Shown: positions 1 to 10,600 of the stretch, one piece after another | How positions within the stretch are numbered: position 1 is the first letter of the stretch | How the letters are laid out: each line of letters starts with the position of its first letter | From: Argentina anserina | Lineage: Eukaryota; Streptophyta; Magnoliopsida; Rosales; Rosaceae | Assembly: GCF_933775445.1 (NCBI RefSeq) | Contig: NC_065875.1 | Span: 4,105,001-4,169,000 of the forward strand | DNA length: 64,000 nt | Reading direction: 5' to 3' | Position numbers and translations under genes: made by a program | Notes under the pieces: generated by a model | Database searches by the model: none | Told to the model about the DNA's origin: nothing | What the model saw: only the letters and a program-made list of their open reading frames with translations

Positions 1-994
1 TACCACTTTTAATCAACACAAACTGAACCTACTTAGGGCATGATTCGATTTTGTGTCAATATGGTTGATGAAACTAGCACTCAAATACAATCTTAAGAAC
101 TGCATCCAAGCACTAAATTCATATGCACATATCTAAAAATTATCTAAAAATATGAGAAAGATAATTAGAACACAACAATAGAAATACAAACTCATTAATT
201 ATAGGAAATCATCAATTCGGCAAAGATCCAAAAATCCAATAAAACAATCTGAAAATTTTGATTCTTAATACAAAACAATAATCTCACACAAACATCATAC
301 TACAATCTTTATAGACAAAATATTGTAGAAAATCAAAAACGAACAAACTTGTGGAGAAGGGTTGCGAGAATCACACGTTGTAGGAACCGCAGAAGTGTGT
401 CTTGATTTCGGTGGAGATGGAACTTGTATATGGGGGAGAATGACTTGCTGTTTTGGTGAAAAATGTTTGAGGTAGTATTTTAGTAGAGTTTTGGCTCTTG
501 AATGTAAAGGAGAAGTGATGTTATTTGAGAGGTGAAACAATGTATATATAGAGGAAAGATGGAGGGTATGCTTGGTTTGAACTTACCTCTTTCTTCTTAT
601 TATAATGTCATGTTTTAATCTCCTTAAATCATGTCATATTTTATTCCATAAATCATGTCATGTTTTATGCCTTTAATGATCATATTCTATTTAATTTGTT
701 GCATGACTTGGCTTCATCTCTTTTTCTTTAATTATCTCTTCAATCCAATCTGAAAATAATAAAATAAAATCATAAGTAAGAAATAATTAGTTTCAAAACC
801 TAACAAGAATTCCTAGTCAAACTAGGACTCTAGATCAATTATGCGTTTTTAACTCATATAAGCACAAAAATGCATCTAATACCGCTCAAGACTCTTACTA
901 CGACTCAATGACTCAATAGTACAACAATAAGGGCTAAGCAAATTACAAATTGAGGTAAAAACATGTTAAGAACGTCGCACAAAGTGCTCATATC
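1..994 (-). mobile_element. Probable 3' LTR (partial) of a Gypsy-type retrotransposon
   Basis: Non-coding and AT-rich. Reading the minus strand from 994, the sequence starts TGATATGAGCAC and is preceded by a G-rich tract (complement of ACTACCCCACAC at 995-1006), as expected for a polypurine tract followed by an LTR start. A minus-strand TATA-like box lies at about 543-550. A related GTTCTTAA / GAGCAC block recurs at 37630-37664. The other end of the LTR is outside the window, so length and TSD cannot be checked. Assignment to Gypsy is inference. Confidence 0.4.
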
Positions 995-2250
995 AACTAC
1001 CCCACACTTGACTTTTGCTAGTCCCTTAGCAAAACAAAACTAAATAAGACACTATTGCCCCTAGATGATTGTCTCAAATTCTCAAAACACATAGCTTTCA
1101 AGTTTAAGCATTTGAATGTAAGCACATAAATTCCAAGTTTCATAAACATGCTTCATAGTATGAATAAGTCAGATATGAGACAATAAGCATTTAACATGTT
1201 TAGTCAATCAAATCCTCCTCACAATGCATACTCTCTTCTTTTCACTCAGATTCATGGTTATCATTCACACACAAGTGTATGCAAGAGAAATGATATTAAG
1301 ACATCAAATAAGTTGCATATTTCAACAAATGAAAACACTTTGTGAATAACATAGGAAAACCTCATTTAGCAACTAAGTGCACAAATGGACCAAAACCATA
1401 TGCTCAACTCTTGTTATCATCTCCACAAACCAAAATTTGCTCGTTTTAAGAATCATTAGGATCATTAGATAAGGTAACTGTTTAGACTTAGCTAAAGGAA
1501 TGGAATATCACGGAATCACAAAGGTAATCTATAGACTTAGTAGAGTAAATATCATCCTAATGATACCACAGATCATCAGTGGCCGAATATAATAAGTTGG
1601 GCACAATCATCATTCTAACCACAAAGTGAACATGGGCAAAGGTCAAGTAAAATTTTTTAGATTTTCAATTACAACTCAACTCCAAATCACAAATGGAAGA
1701 CAACACAGCATTTTTCTTTTCTTTTTCATTTCTTGCCGAGTTCATCATTCATTTTTTTTCTTTTTCTTGTTTTTTTTTTCTTTTTCGGAAATGCTTGCTT
1801 AGAAGCTTGTTTATTCTTTTTTCAAATGTCTTCCACCCCACACTTATTTCATGCATCATCACAACATCATCTCTATAGGACAAGGTAGATGTAATTATAC
1901 TAAGCATAGAGATAACATAGGTGATGAAGAAAATGCTCAATATAGACTCAAATGAGGTTCAACAAAGGGGTCTCAAACATGGCACATATAGGGATACATG
2001 GTTGTTTGGCTAAAGTGTTGGTATTCCTAGAAATGATCCATAAATCCTTTTCAAAATCAGAGTATTTTATGACTTAAAAGTTTCAACAATCACAAAAGTG
2101 AGTTCTAGTAAATTCTAGAGTCCATTAAAAGCTATGACACATAGTTATTGAATATGCAAAGAATAGTGAGGTTCATGAACAACCACGAAATTTCATATTA
2201 CATCTCATGAAGAAAGTACATATAGGCTCAAAAACTCACAGGTTGTTATG
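995..2250 (-). mobile_element. Non-coding internal region of the same retrotransposon
   Basis: Begins with the polypurine-tract complement next to the putative LTR. No domain-bearing frame is present. It holds T-rich tracts near 1740-1790 and many stops. In many plant Gypsy elements a long non-coding spacer lies between integrase and the 3' LTR, and this stretch is consistent with that. No right-hand boundary is visible. Confidence 0.3.
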
Positions 2251-2270
2251 GAACTCACACACACGCGCGT

Positions 2271-2272
<2 letters not shown>

Positions 2273-2306
<34 letters not shown>
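2273..2306. repeat. (TA)n microsatellite
   Basis: An uninterrupted run of alternating T and A of about 30 bases, followed by a short CATACA-rich stretch. Confidence 0.9.
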
Positions 2307-2308
<2 letters not shown>

Positions 2309-2309
2309 T

Positions 2310-3450
2310 GCATGCGCACATACATACACATATATATCTATATATTTCAAGCATACTTTCTATATATCATTTTTATTACATTTTAAAAGCATTTTGAAAA
2401 AAATAAATGATATAAAAAAGAACTACAAATTTTTTTACAATAATCTAGTGCCATTGGATTAACAAGGATAATATTGTATTTTCATTCAAAATGACATTTT
2501 ATGATTATTGTAATTGCTGACATAACAAGGTGATATGACATGTCACGTGGGATTGCGGCGCCGGATCTGGCGCCATATTATGGCGCTAGAACATTTTCCT
2601 TTAAATTTTAACACATACATAGTTTAGCTAGAATTATTTTATCTCTATTTTCTAGCTATATATAGCTAGAGTTTCTATCTAAATATAAATCTAACATATA
2701 AATAACTAGTTTGATGAAGATCAAAATTATTATAAATTTTGTCAAAAAACTAAATTTTTTCATAATAGTTAGTCTCTTGGAGATGCCCTTATGTAGAGGA
2801 TTTGGGATAAACCGATCAGTGAGATATCAACAACTGAGAACTATTTTTTGTTTGTTTTGTTTCTCTAACAGTTTTTTACGGCTATCTGTTAGGTCATTGA
2901 AGTTCGAGTAGTATAGATAGTTACTTAGTAACAGCAATCTCTTGTATGTTTGGGGTTGATAAAACCAGATTCTATTTTCTTCTGATCAGTTTTAAGCATT
3001 TGGATGCAGCTTAAGTGTATCCAGGCCATATGGATATCCCCATATTAAGTTGATTTCCTTAATTTGGTAACCTTACTAATATGCATGGCATGAAATATTT
3101 AACTGGATTGCTGGAGCACGGGAGACGCTAGTTCTCTAGCTTCTATGGGCGTTGTTTTTACCTGTTTAATATCAATGCATAAAGTCTAGTAGATGCATAT
3201 AGTTAGTATTTTTAGTGGCAACTTCAAATGACTAATATATTGTGTAGTAGTTGTTTTTGACTATGGTAGGAGATTATCGAGTAATTTAAAGAGCATTACG
3301 TAACTAACCGCATAAAACCTAAATTTGCTTCTTATGTTGAAGAATTAGTGAAGTGATTGTTCATTAATAAAATAGTTTTTAAAATAATGTACATTTTATC
3401 CAACTCCAGGTAAATAAGTATAACTTACTAATATACAGAAAAATTGAGAA
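2310..3450. other. Intergenic, no gene seen
   Basis: AT-rich with no credible coding frame. A GC-rich patch at about 2550-2590 contains GGCGCC twice. The TTGGAGATGCCC at about 2776 resembles the end of PIF/Harbinger-type MITEs, but no matching inverted end was found, so no element is called. Confidence 0.5.
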
Positions 3451-3454
3451 CGCG

Positions 3455-4490
3455 CTTACGCGTGCTTGGGCATAAAGTAAGGATTTCGATATCCTGTCCA
3501 ACGGCGAGCTCTATCGTCGTGGTTGGATGGGCAGTGTGGGTTTAGTGTGGGCCAGTCCTCTCGTTCTGAGGATGGATTGAATTGTTAGAGGTTGCTAGCA
3601 AGGGAGGAAGATCAGATTGGGGGTTGTGTTTGATTTCTTGCCTTGTTGAGCCGATCGCTGGAGGGAGTATGCAATGCTTGTACGGGGGCATCTTGGTCAT
3701 GTTGAATCCATGGAGGTGTGATATGGATTGGATCGTTTTGATCCGATTTAGGTTATGTGATATGGGATCGGTTAGCGATGGGGCGGCGAGTATCTTTGTA
3801 GCGGCATGGATGACATTACGAGGATGGTGGCGACCCAGCAAAAGAATGTGGACGATGCTAATAATGGTTCACCGGTGGTGGTTGCAGCGGGGAAGGATCA
3901 GGCGTGGCTACCGGCGCAGTCTTCTGGTGTCTGAGAATAAGGTTAGGGTTTGGGCCCATTTGGGCCTTGACCCAAGTTCTTTATCTAATGTTTTTTGTTT
4001 TGTTGTTAATTGGCGCCTTTTGTGCGTAATAAGTTCCTACAATAGTGATGTAGGAGTAGTTGGGTTACGAGTTTGTGTGTGCATTCAATATGCCTTGTCT
4101 GCTCTAGGTAGGGGTAAGTTCCTTAGATCGTCAAATGGTCGTTGCCGCCTAATGGCAAGATGAGACTAAGTGTCGTCGGATTGACTTCCGGCCGCAGCAT
4201 AGTTGGAGAGTTGATTTATTAGACATTAAGATATGTAACTGCTGCTTCATTATTGTTAAGGTCTCATATCTATTGCTCTTTTTCAGTATGTCACCATTTT
4301 TCAAAACAAATAGAGTCATCATTAGAGTAATACTCTTTGTTAGGTGGTGCTTTATTGAGTACTTATTTGTAGAGATCTCTGATTTCAAATTTTTGTAATT
4401 ATGAGTTTAGCCTTCACGTCCCCCCTTGTATTCGGTAGTTTCATTAACGAGGCTTGAGGATAGCCGCACAAACCATCCATTTAAAAAATA
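3455..4490 (+). mobile_element. Possible LINE-like 3' remnant
   Basis: A block richer in G and T than its surroundings, ending in an A-rich simple tail (AAAAAATAATAATAATG near 4483). The layout suits a retroposed 3' end on the plus strand. A 193-codon open frame at 3582-4163 has no recognisable domain and looks fortuitous. No TSD or reverse-transcriptase motif was found, so the call is weak. Confidence 0.25.
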
Positions 4491-6159
4491 ATAATAATGT
4501 ATATTTTAGTAATTATACAACTCCAAAACACTTTTAACATATAACTTATCAAACACTCAAAATTAATTTACGGTCTCACATCAATTTTTAAAATAATTTA
4601 CCAAACATGAAAATCATCTTACAAAAGTTTCAAAAGTAATTTTGATTTAAGTGCCAAACTAAAACTAAGCCTTAATCCGGCTTGGAAGCTTCCAACGTTG
4701 GCGAAACCATAAGTTGCTCTACGCTGCAATTGCGGAGGTTTTTAATCACATACGAGATCTCCCGGGAGAGTCACGTGCGACGTGTGAGAGAGCAGAGATT
4801 CCCACAAATTCAAAAATAGTAAAAACTAATTGTACCAGGTGGTGCTCTCACATTGGTTTCATGACGTGTCCTTCTTGAATTGGGAGATTAGGCTTTGGTC
4901 ACGTCGTCGGCAACCCCAACTACGTCTCACAAGTTACACCCACCTCCTTTCCTCTCTCCTATCATCCATTTATTCTCGTCAAGCTTCATATCCATACTTG
5001 CCCCAATTTTCATTTTTCCTAATAGTTATGGATTTGCTTCATCAACTATTTTTTTCTTCTTCTATAAAGCATCATAATATTTTCACTAGGCATTCTAGGT
5101 TAGACTCGACTCACGTAACAATTCAACTTTATAACATTGAAATAAAACACTCAATATATAATGTTTACAGTATTTTGATAAGAGTATTGTTAAATATACC
5201 AAATAAATTTCTATGTATACTCAACAAAATTTAATAAAGTAGAAAAAATATAATTAAATCAGTAAGTTGCCCAACTATCCATTTACTTGAACCTAGCAAA
5301 TTGAACGTTGTCAAAAAAATTCCAACGTTAGGGTCTTGTTCTCAAACTTAACTTATGTGTTTTTCTTTTCGATATAAGATCTCGACTTCACTTGGACCTC
5401 TCATCTCCGCATAAATTCAATTTGTGGGATACAATGATGATAAGAAGGGAGGAATTCATGCAATTGAAATATTGTTGTTGCATGCAAAAAATATGATGAG
5501 GTTCAAAAGTAAGTAATGGTATATAATGATAGAATATAGGGTTATCTTCCCCTTTGATCTTCCAATCGAGCCAAGAATATAATAAGAAAATCTAATTTGT
5601 CGCCTGGTTTGGAGTTCGTTGCTAAGTTTGCCGAGTCAAAAATAAGGATACTTTGAGAACTTAATTAATTTAATTTAATTTATTTATATATAAATAAATT
5701 TATGAAGTATAGGTAAAAATTTATTGGATACATTTAGCGGCAATCATTCGATAAAACTTGAATATTGTAACCCACGACTTTAGAAAGATACGTACTTTCC
5801 ACGTCTCTACTATTTACCATACAACGCTACATTCTCACCCATCACCGTACAATCAATTCATTGCATCAGCCCACGTTTCCAGGATACATGTTACGGATTC
5901 CAAACAATCTTAAGTACGAGCTACCATCTAAATTCACGTTCCCCGATGAATTTGTTTCCCTTTTTCACTCTAGTACGTTACCATACATGTGAAAATATAA
6001 AATATAAAATATAAGCAAAAAAGGGGAATTATTGAAAAAGGTTGAGAGACAGAGGAAATTTCCCAGCCCCTCATTCCCATCAAACTGCTCGAATTCGAAA
6101 GCCACCATCCCCATCGTGAATACGATAATACAGGAAAAACTCACACTCTTTTTCCCTTC

Positions 6160-6160
<1 letters not shown>
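4491..6160. other. Intergenic / upstream of the first GATA gene
   Basis: No coding signal. A CACGTG core lies near 4772. TATA-like AAATATAAAATATAAAAT repeats lie around 5994-6015, some 230 bp before the GATA start codon; they could serve as core promoter, but this is not demonstrated. Confidence 0.4.

Positions 6161-6165
<5 letters not shown>

Positions 6166-6203
<38 letters not shown>
6166..6203 (+). repeat. (CT)n microsatellite in the 5' leader of the GATA gene
   Basis: About 18 CT units immediately upstream (about 40 bp) of the start codon at 6243. Pyrimidine-rich leaders are common in plant genes. A shorter CT run occupies the same place before the paralogue at 9623, supporting common descent of the two leaders. 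Confidence 0.85.
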
Positions 6204-6204
<1 letters not shown>

Positions 6205-6242
6205 AAACCCCCAAACCCCTCCTTCACTTTCTCTCTCTAGAA

Positions 6243-7491
6243 ATGGTACCACTTGACCCCTCGGCCTGCCTCGTCGACGACCTCCGCCACTTCCTCTCCG
6301 ACGTCGCCGACCACGACGCCCGCCCCGAAGATCCCTCCCGCCCTCTAATCCCAACTGTAAGTCCCCCACCCCTTTTTTGTCCGGTTTTGCTTTCAGGGTT
6401 TTAGATACCCGAACCGGGTCGGGCTCTTAAACCCGGCCGGCGTATGTTTCGTGGCTGCCGGCGCGGTCGGGTTCGGGCCGATTGACTGTTGGGTCCAAAG
6501 TCCTGGTGTTGTTCTGGTCGCCGGCTTTTCCTGATTGGTGCAGGCCGTGCGTCTGCGGAACTGGTTTTCCTAATGACGGTTTTGCCCCCATTGAAATCGG
6601 GTGGTGTGGTATAGGAGACAGGGGTAGTTATGGTAATAAAAAAAATCGTGCGGATTGGTCTTTATCATAGTGAGCTGGTGCCGTTACAGATTCCACCCAA
6701 ATGACCCAATTTGCTAACGCCCACCTCAGGGGTGTGAAAAGACAGTCTTATCCCAATTTAGATATTATTTGTCTGAACACCTGCCCACGCAGACGTGGCG
6801 GCTTTTTAGTAATTTTGTCCTCTTTTGTTTTTGCTGTTGCCGCCGCTGAACACTGAGTTAACTCTAAAACCCCGCACCGAGTTGACTCACTGGGCTCATA
6901 TTTCTGTAGGAGGAAGCAGAAGAAGAGCTGGAGTGGATATCGAACAAGGACGCATTCCCGGCGGTGGAGACGTTCATCCTTTCGGAGCAGGTAAGCGGCA
7001 TTGCGAAGAACCAGAGCCCGGTGTCGGTGCTGGAGAACAGCAGCACAAACAGCAGCAGCGCCTGTCTTATGAGCTCGTGCGGGGGGCTAAAACCGCCGCA
7101 CCGAGCGCGAACCAAAGGCCGACGCAGGCGGAGCGAGATTCCGCCGCAGCAGCTCTTTTGGAACCAGGCTCCCATTGAGAGCAGCAAACCCAGCAGCAGG
7201 AGTGGTGGCAGTGGCAGTGGCAGTGCCAGCAAGCTGGATATGGGGAGGAAATGCATGCATTGCGGGACGGATCAGACCCCGCAGTGGCGGATGGGTCCAC
7301 ACGGGCCTAAAACGTTGTGTAATGCGTGTGGGGTGAGGTACAAGTCGGGGCGGCTGTGCCCCGAGTACCGCCCTGCGAGTAGCCCGACGTTCTTGAGCGA
7401 GATGCATTCGAATTCCCACAGGAAGGTGTTGGAGATGAGGAAGCAGAAGTATGGTGTGGGGATGGTTGTGAAGCCTGAGGACAAAGGTTAG
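6243..7491 (+). CDS. GATA1-like transcription factor (class A plant GATA), two exons
   Basis: Model: exon 1 6243-6356, intron 6357-6909 (GTAAGT...TGTAG, phase 0), exon 2 6910-7491; 231 residues. Residues 39-58 carry the acidic motif [18 protein letters not shown], typical of the N-terminal part of Arabidopsis GATA1-type proteins. It is followed by QSPVSVLE and a basic [10 protein letters not shown] stretch, a likely nuclear-localisation signal. The single zinc finger (about residues 153-178) is CMHC, an 18-residue loop containing TPQWRMGP, then CNAC, followed by the conserved VRYKSGRL and YRPASSPTF tail. The 18-residue loop is the plant class A form, expected to bind WGATAR sites as a nuclear regulator. 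Start chosen because MVPLDP opens the only upstream frame that splices in phase and matches MVSLDP of the paralogue at 9623. All signature residues are present, so the gene looks functional. It is the likely unexpanded model for the neighbouring array. Confidence 0.93.
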
Positions 7492-9510
7492 GCTCTTGTG
7501 TAATAGTTATTTTCCGTTTTTTTGCTTGTTTAGTTTTTACTGCTAATTTTAGTGTAGTTGTAGGAGGTAGTAGGATTGTTGTAGCGGTGGGGGGTTAGGA
7601 TTACTTAGATTGTTAGAAGAAGAACTTTGTTTTGTTGAATAGATCACTGCTAGAGGGTTTTTTTTTTGAAGTTATTGTGTTTTTGTTGTTATGTAGACCT
7701 AACCATATCTTTGAATTTTTCGCCAAATTTTGATTCTTTTTGCTCTGTTTCCTGAATTTGGATGTGATGGATTTGAGAAGAATGTGGATCAATAGATTAA
7801 CGGGATTGGGGAACTTGGTCGTTTTGCTTTTCGACAATGCTTAGATCTTTCTTTACTAACAGCTCAACCCAAATGTATAGTGCTTGAAGTGAAAGCTGAA
7901 TATGATGACACATTTTCTTTTAGTTACATATATAAAATTACAAAGAAATCTCCCTGGAATGTCATACGGTAGTTTGTCAATGATGTAACAGAGCTCATAG
8001 TTAGTTAATATATCAAACACAATTCTGATCATAATTGCTTCATAGTGATGCAACTTATCTGTAAGGTGCTTCTCGATAAACATGAGAATAAAAGGGATGG
8101 ATCAACTTAGCTTCGAGGTGATGCCTAACTAATTTTTATGGACAAGTGCAATAAGCTATCTTGCTGTAGAACTTGTACAAATTTGATTCAGAATCCCCCT
8201 AAAATAACTTTAAGAATGGGGAAGAAGTGATGGCAAGGTGATAGTTTAGCTAAGCAGGGTTCATCGCTTCAAGCTATTATTACAGCACACAATTTCAGAA
8301 TTGAAATCCATCTATAAAATTATTAGAGCTGGTGCAGGTAACACAATTAAAGAGAGAGAGGAAGATGTAGATGATAAGAGGGAGTCCAATGTATTGAACT
8401 TCTGCAGCTCAGGATGGCACAATTGCTGTGGACTCGACCTTCATATAGGGGTGTGTCAGTTCACCTTTTCATTGCAGCGCAGCATACCAACTGATATTGG
8501 TTTTCTTTCTTTTCGAAGAAACTCTTGATATTGGTTAGTTTTTCAAAACCATCCATGCCGACTCTTCTTGCATTAGTGGGCAACCCCTGAAAGGTTCAGG
8601 AAGTACCGTCTTTTGAACCCCATTCCAACTACGGCGTTGCTCCTCGTCGACATAATTTTTACCGCATTTCTTGAGCAACTGCACAAGCTACAAAAGTCTA
8701 CATTACATTGCTCCAGATGCAGCAATTCAAATGAAACTGAAACTGGAATAACTCTTTAAGATTAAGTGGCAGCAATTTGGTTGGATTGCGACAGGCCTGA
8801 AGCAGATTTATCAACATACCATCCCTTAACCTCGAATTTGTTGACCTTGAACAAAAAAATTCAAGGTTTAAAAGTTTCTGGATTCCACTCTTCGTGAACG
8901 GGTCATCATGACTCCAAGCTCTTGCAGCAGTTCAACAATTCAAATCCAACGCCTTTGATTCCGGACCTGTTCTGCAAGACTGTCCATTCTTTGAAGACAA
9001 ACATCATACAGGTAGCTGTCATTGCCAATGTGTTGAAAGAACTGCACAAACAATTTGGATAGAAGACAACAAATGCAATGCTATTGCAGCACACCGGACT
9101 CTTCCCAATTTAGATACTAGTCCAATCAGAAATCACATCACACAATTTTTTTTGACTGGTAAAAGTAATCAGACATAGATATAGCAAAGGCAACAAGCAA
9201 CAAGCAGCAACCATAATAGTGAATAGTCTAACCAGTATCCCTAATTCACACAACAATATCATCAAGACATCAGAAACATTCCAATTCCATCTCAAGTTTC
9301 AAACTCCGCAACACTAGTTCAATCTTGCTCAACCAATCCTTCTCCAAACCCACAAACTAAACTAAGCAAGACATAACCACCCTCTCCAATCACATAATCA
9401 AGTTCTAAACTTCCAACACCAATATCACTAAAGATTTAACCTTTCCTCAACTGCTTAAGTTCCCATTACACTTGGAAGTCTGCTTCTGATTCTCACTTGG
9501 AGGAAAACAA
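7492..9510. other. 3' flank of first GATA gene and intergenic
   Basis: The first 300-350 bp include blocks such as TAGTAGGATTGTTGTA and GATTTGAGAAGAATGTGGAT. These recur, diverged, in the introns of the downstream GATA array, marking this as the ancestral 3' UTR/flank. Beyond about 7850 no gene was found. Short frames at 8301-8528 and 8906-9295 lack any recognisable domain. Confidence 0.5.
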
Positions 9511-9512
9511 AC

Positions 9513-9529
9513 CACGTGCTCGTCACGTG
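9513..9529 (+). promoter_or_regulatory. Twin G-boxes upstream of the second GATA gene
   Basis: CACGTG occurs at 9513-9518 and again at 9524-9529, 11 bp apart, about one helical turn, and about 95 bp before the start codon at 9623. G-boxes are bound by bZIP and bHLH factors in plants (light and ABA regulation). Function here is inferred from motif and position only. Confidence 0.55.
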
Positions 9530-9622
9530 AGAGTAGAAGATAAAACCCCAGCCTGAGTTTCATTCTCTCCAACCATAAACCCTTCCTTCCTCATTTGCTC
9601 TCTCTCTCTCTGGATTCTGGAA

Positions 9623-10600
9623 ATGGTGTCACTTGACCCAGATGACTTCTTGGCCGACCTCGCCGACCTCTCGGACCATCCCAGCCGTCCGTTTCCCGTA
9701 AGTTCATCTCCACCACCGTTATGGGTTTTACTTAGGGTTTTAGCCACCCCCTTGTTCACTACTTGGCTGTACTTGAGTCTCTGTTTTTCATTTTGTTAAA
9801 TTACAAAGAAATAGCCTCTTTCCTCTTTTGGGTTTGTCTAACTCGACTGAAATTATGTACTACAATCCAAAGTTGGGAACTTTTTTGGTTTTTGAATTTT
9901 TGTGGTGCAGGAGAAGCTTCCTGAGGAAGAAGAGCTTGAATGGATATCCAATATAGACGCTTTTCCGGCCGTAGAAACCTGCATGCTGCCGGAGGACCCG
10001 CTGGCGCAGCAGAAGACTGTTCCCAATGCCATGCAGGGGAATGGAGCTCTGTCATTGCCGCCAATGCCGGGCAGGAAACCAAATGAGGACAGTGGCAAAG
10101 GCAAGAGTATGAGAGGTTGCGCATTTTGCGGGGTTATGCAGGGCAAGGAGGGTCCCTCGGGGATGTGTAATGCGTGCGGGTTTAGCTACAAGGCTGGTAG
10201 GCATTGCGCTGAAGAAGTAGAGGATCCTGAAGAGCCGAGCATTAAGAGTGACAAGGTGAAGAAGAGAACTAAGAGTGATAAGGTGAAGAAGAGCATTAAG
10301 GGTGATGAGGTGAAGAAGAGCATTGAGAGTGGTGAGGTGAAGAAAATTGGGAGACAGTGTACACATTGTGGGATTACAAAGACTCCGCAGTGGCGGATGG
10401 GTCCTCTTGGACTTCAAACCCTGTGTAATGCTTGTGGGGTTAGGTACAAGTCAGGGCGCCTTTGCCCCGAGTACCGCCCTGCAAATAGCCCTACGTTCTT
10501 GCCGGAGTTGCATTCGAATTTGCACAGGAAGGTAATTCAGATGAGGAATCAAACATATGGGATTGAGGGAACGATGGCAAAACCTGTGGATAATTGGTAG
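9623..10600 (+). CDS. GATA1-like factor, short form, with a degenerate plus a canonical finger
   Basis: Exon 1 9623-9697, intron 9698-9910 (GTAAGT...GTGCAG, phase 0), exon 2 9911-10600; 254 residues. MVSLDP and the acidic [19 protein letters not shown] motif match the gene at 6243. A first finger-like motif (about residues 95-114) has CAFC and CNAC separated by only 12 residues instead of 18 and lacks the TPQWR core, so it probably does not bind DNA. Four 9-residue charged repeats (KSDKVKK type, DNA 10244-10351) follow. Next comes a canonical finger (about residues 175-200; [12 protein letters not shown]) with the [18 protein letters not shown] tail. The stop is TGGTAG at 10595-10600. That same GGTAGG can act as a splice donor, which would extend the protein into exons 3-6 to 15834. 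This short form is what results if the donor is not used. Confidence 0.85.

Noticed and set aside
2770..2800. TTGGAGATGCCC, a possible Harbinger MITE end
   Set aside because: No complementary end or 3-bp TSD found nearby.
3582..4163. 193-codon plus-strand open frame
   Set aside because: Composition is Trp/Arg-rich with no domain or signal, it overlaps an antisense frame, and it sits in a probable retroposon 3' remnant.
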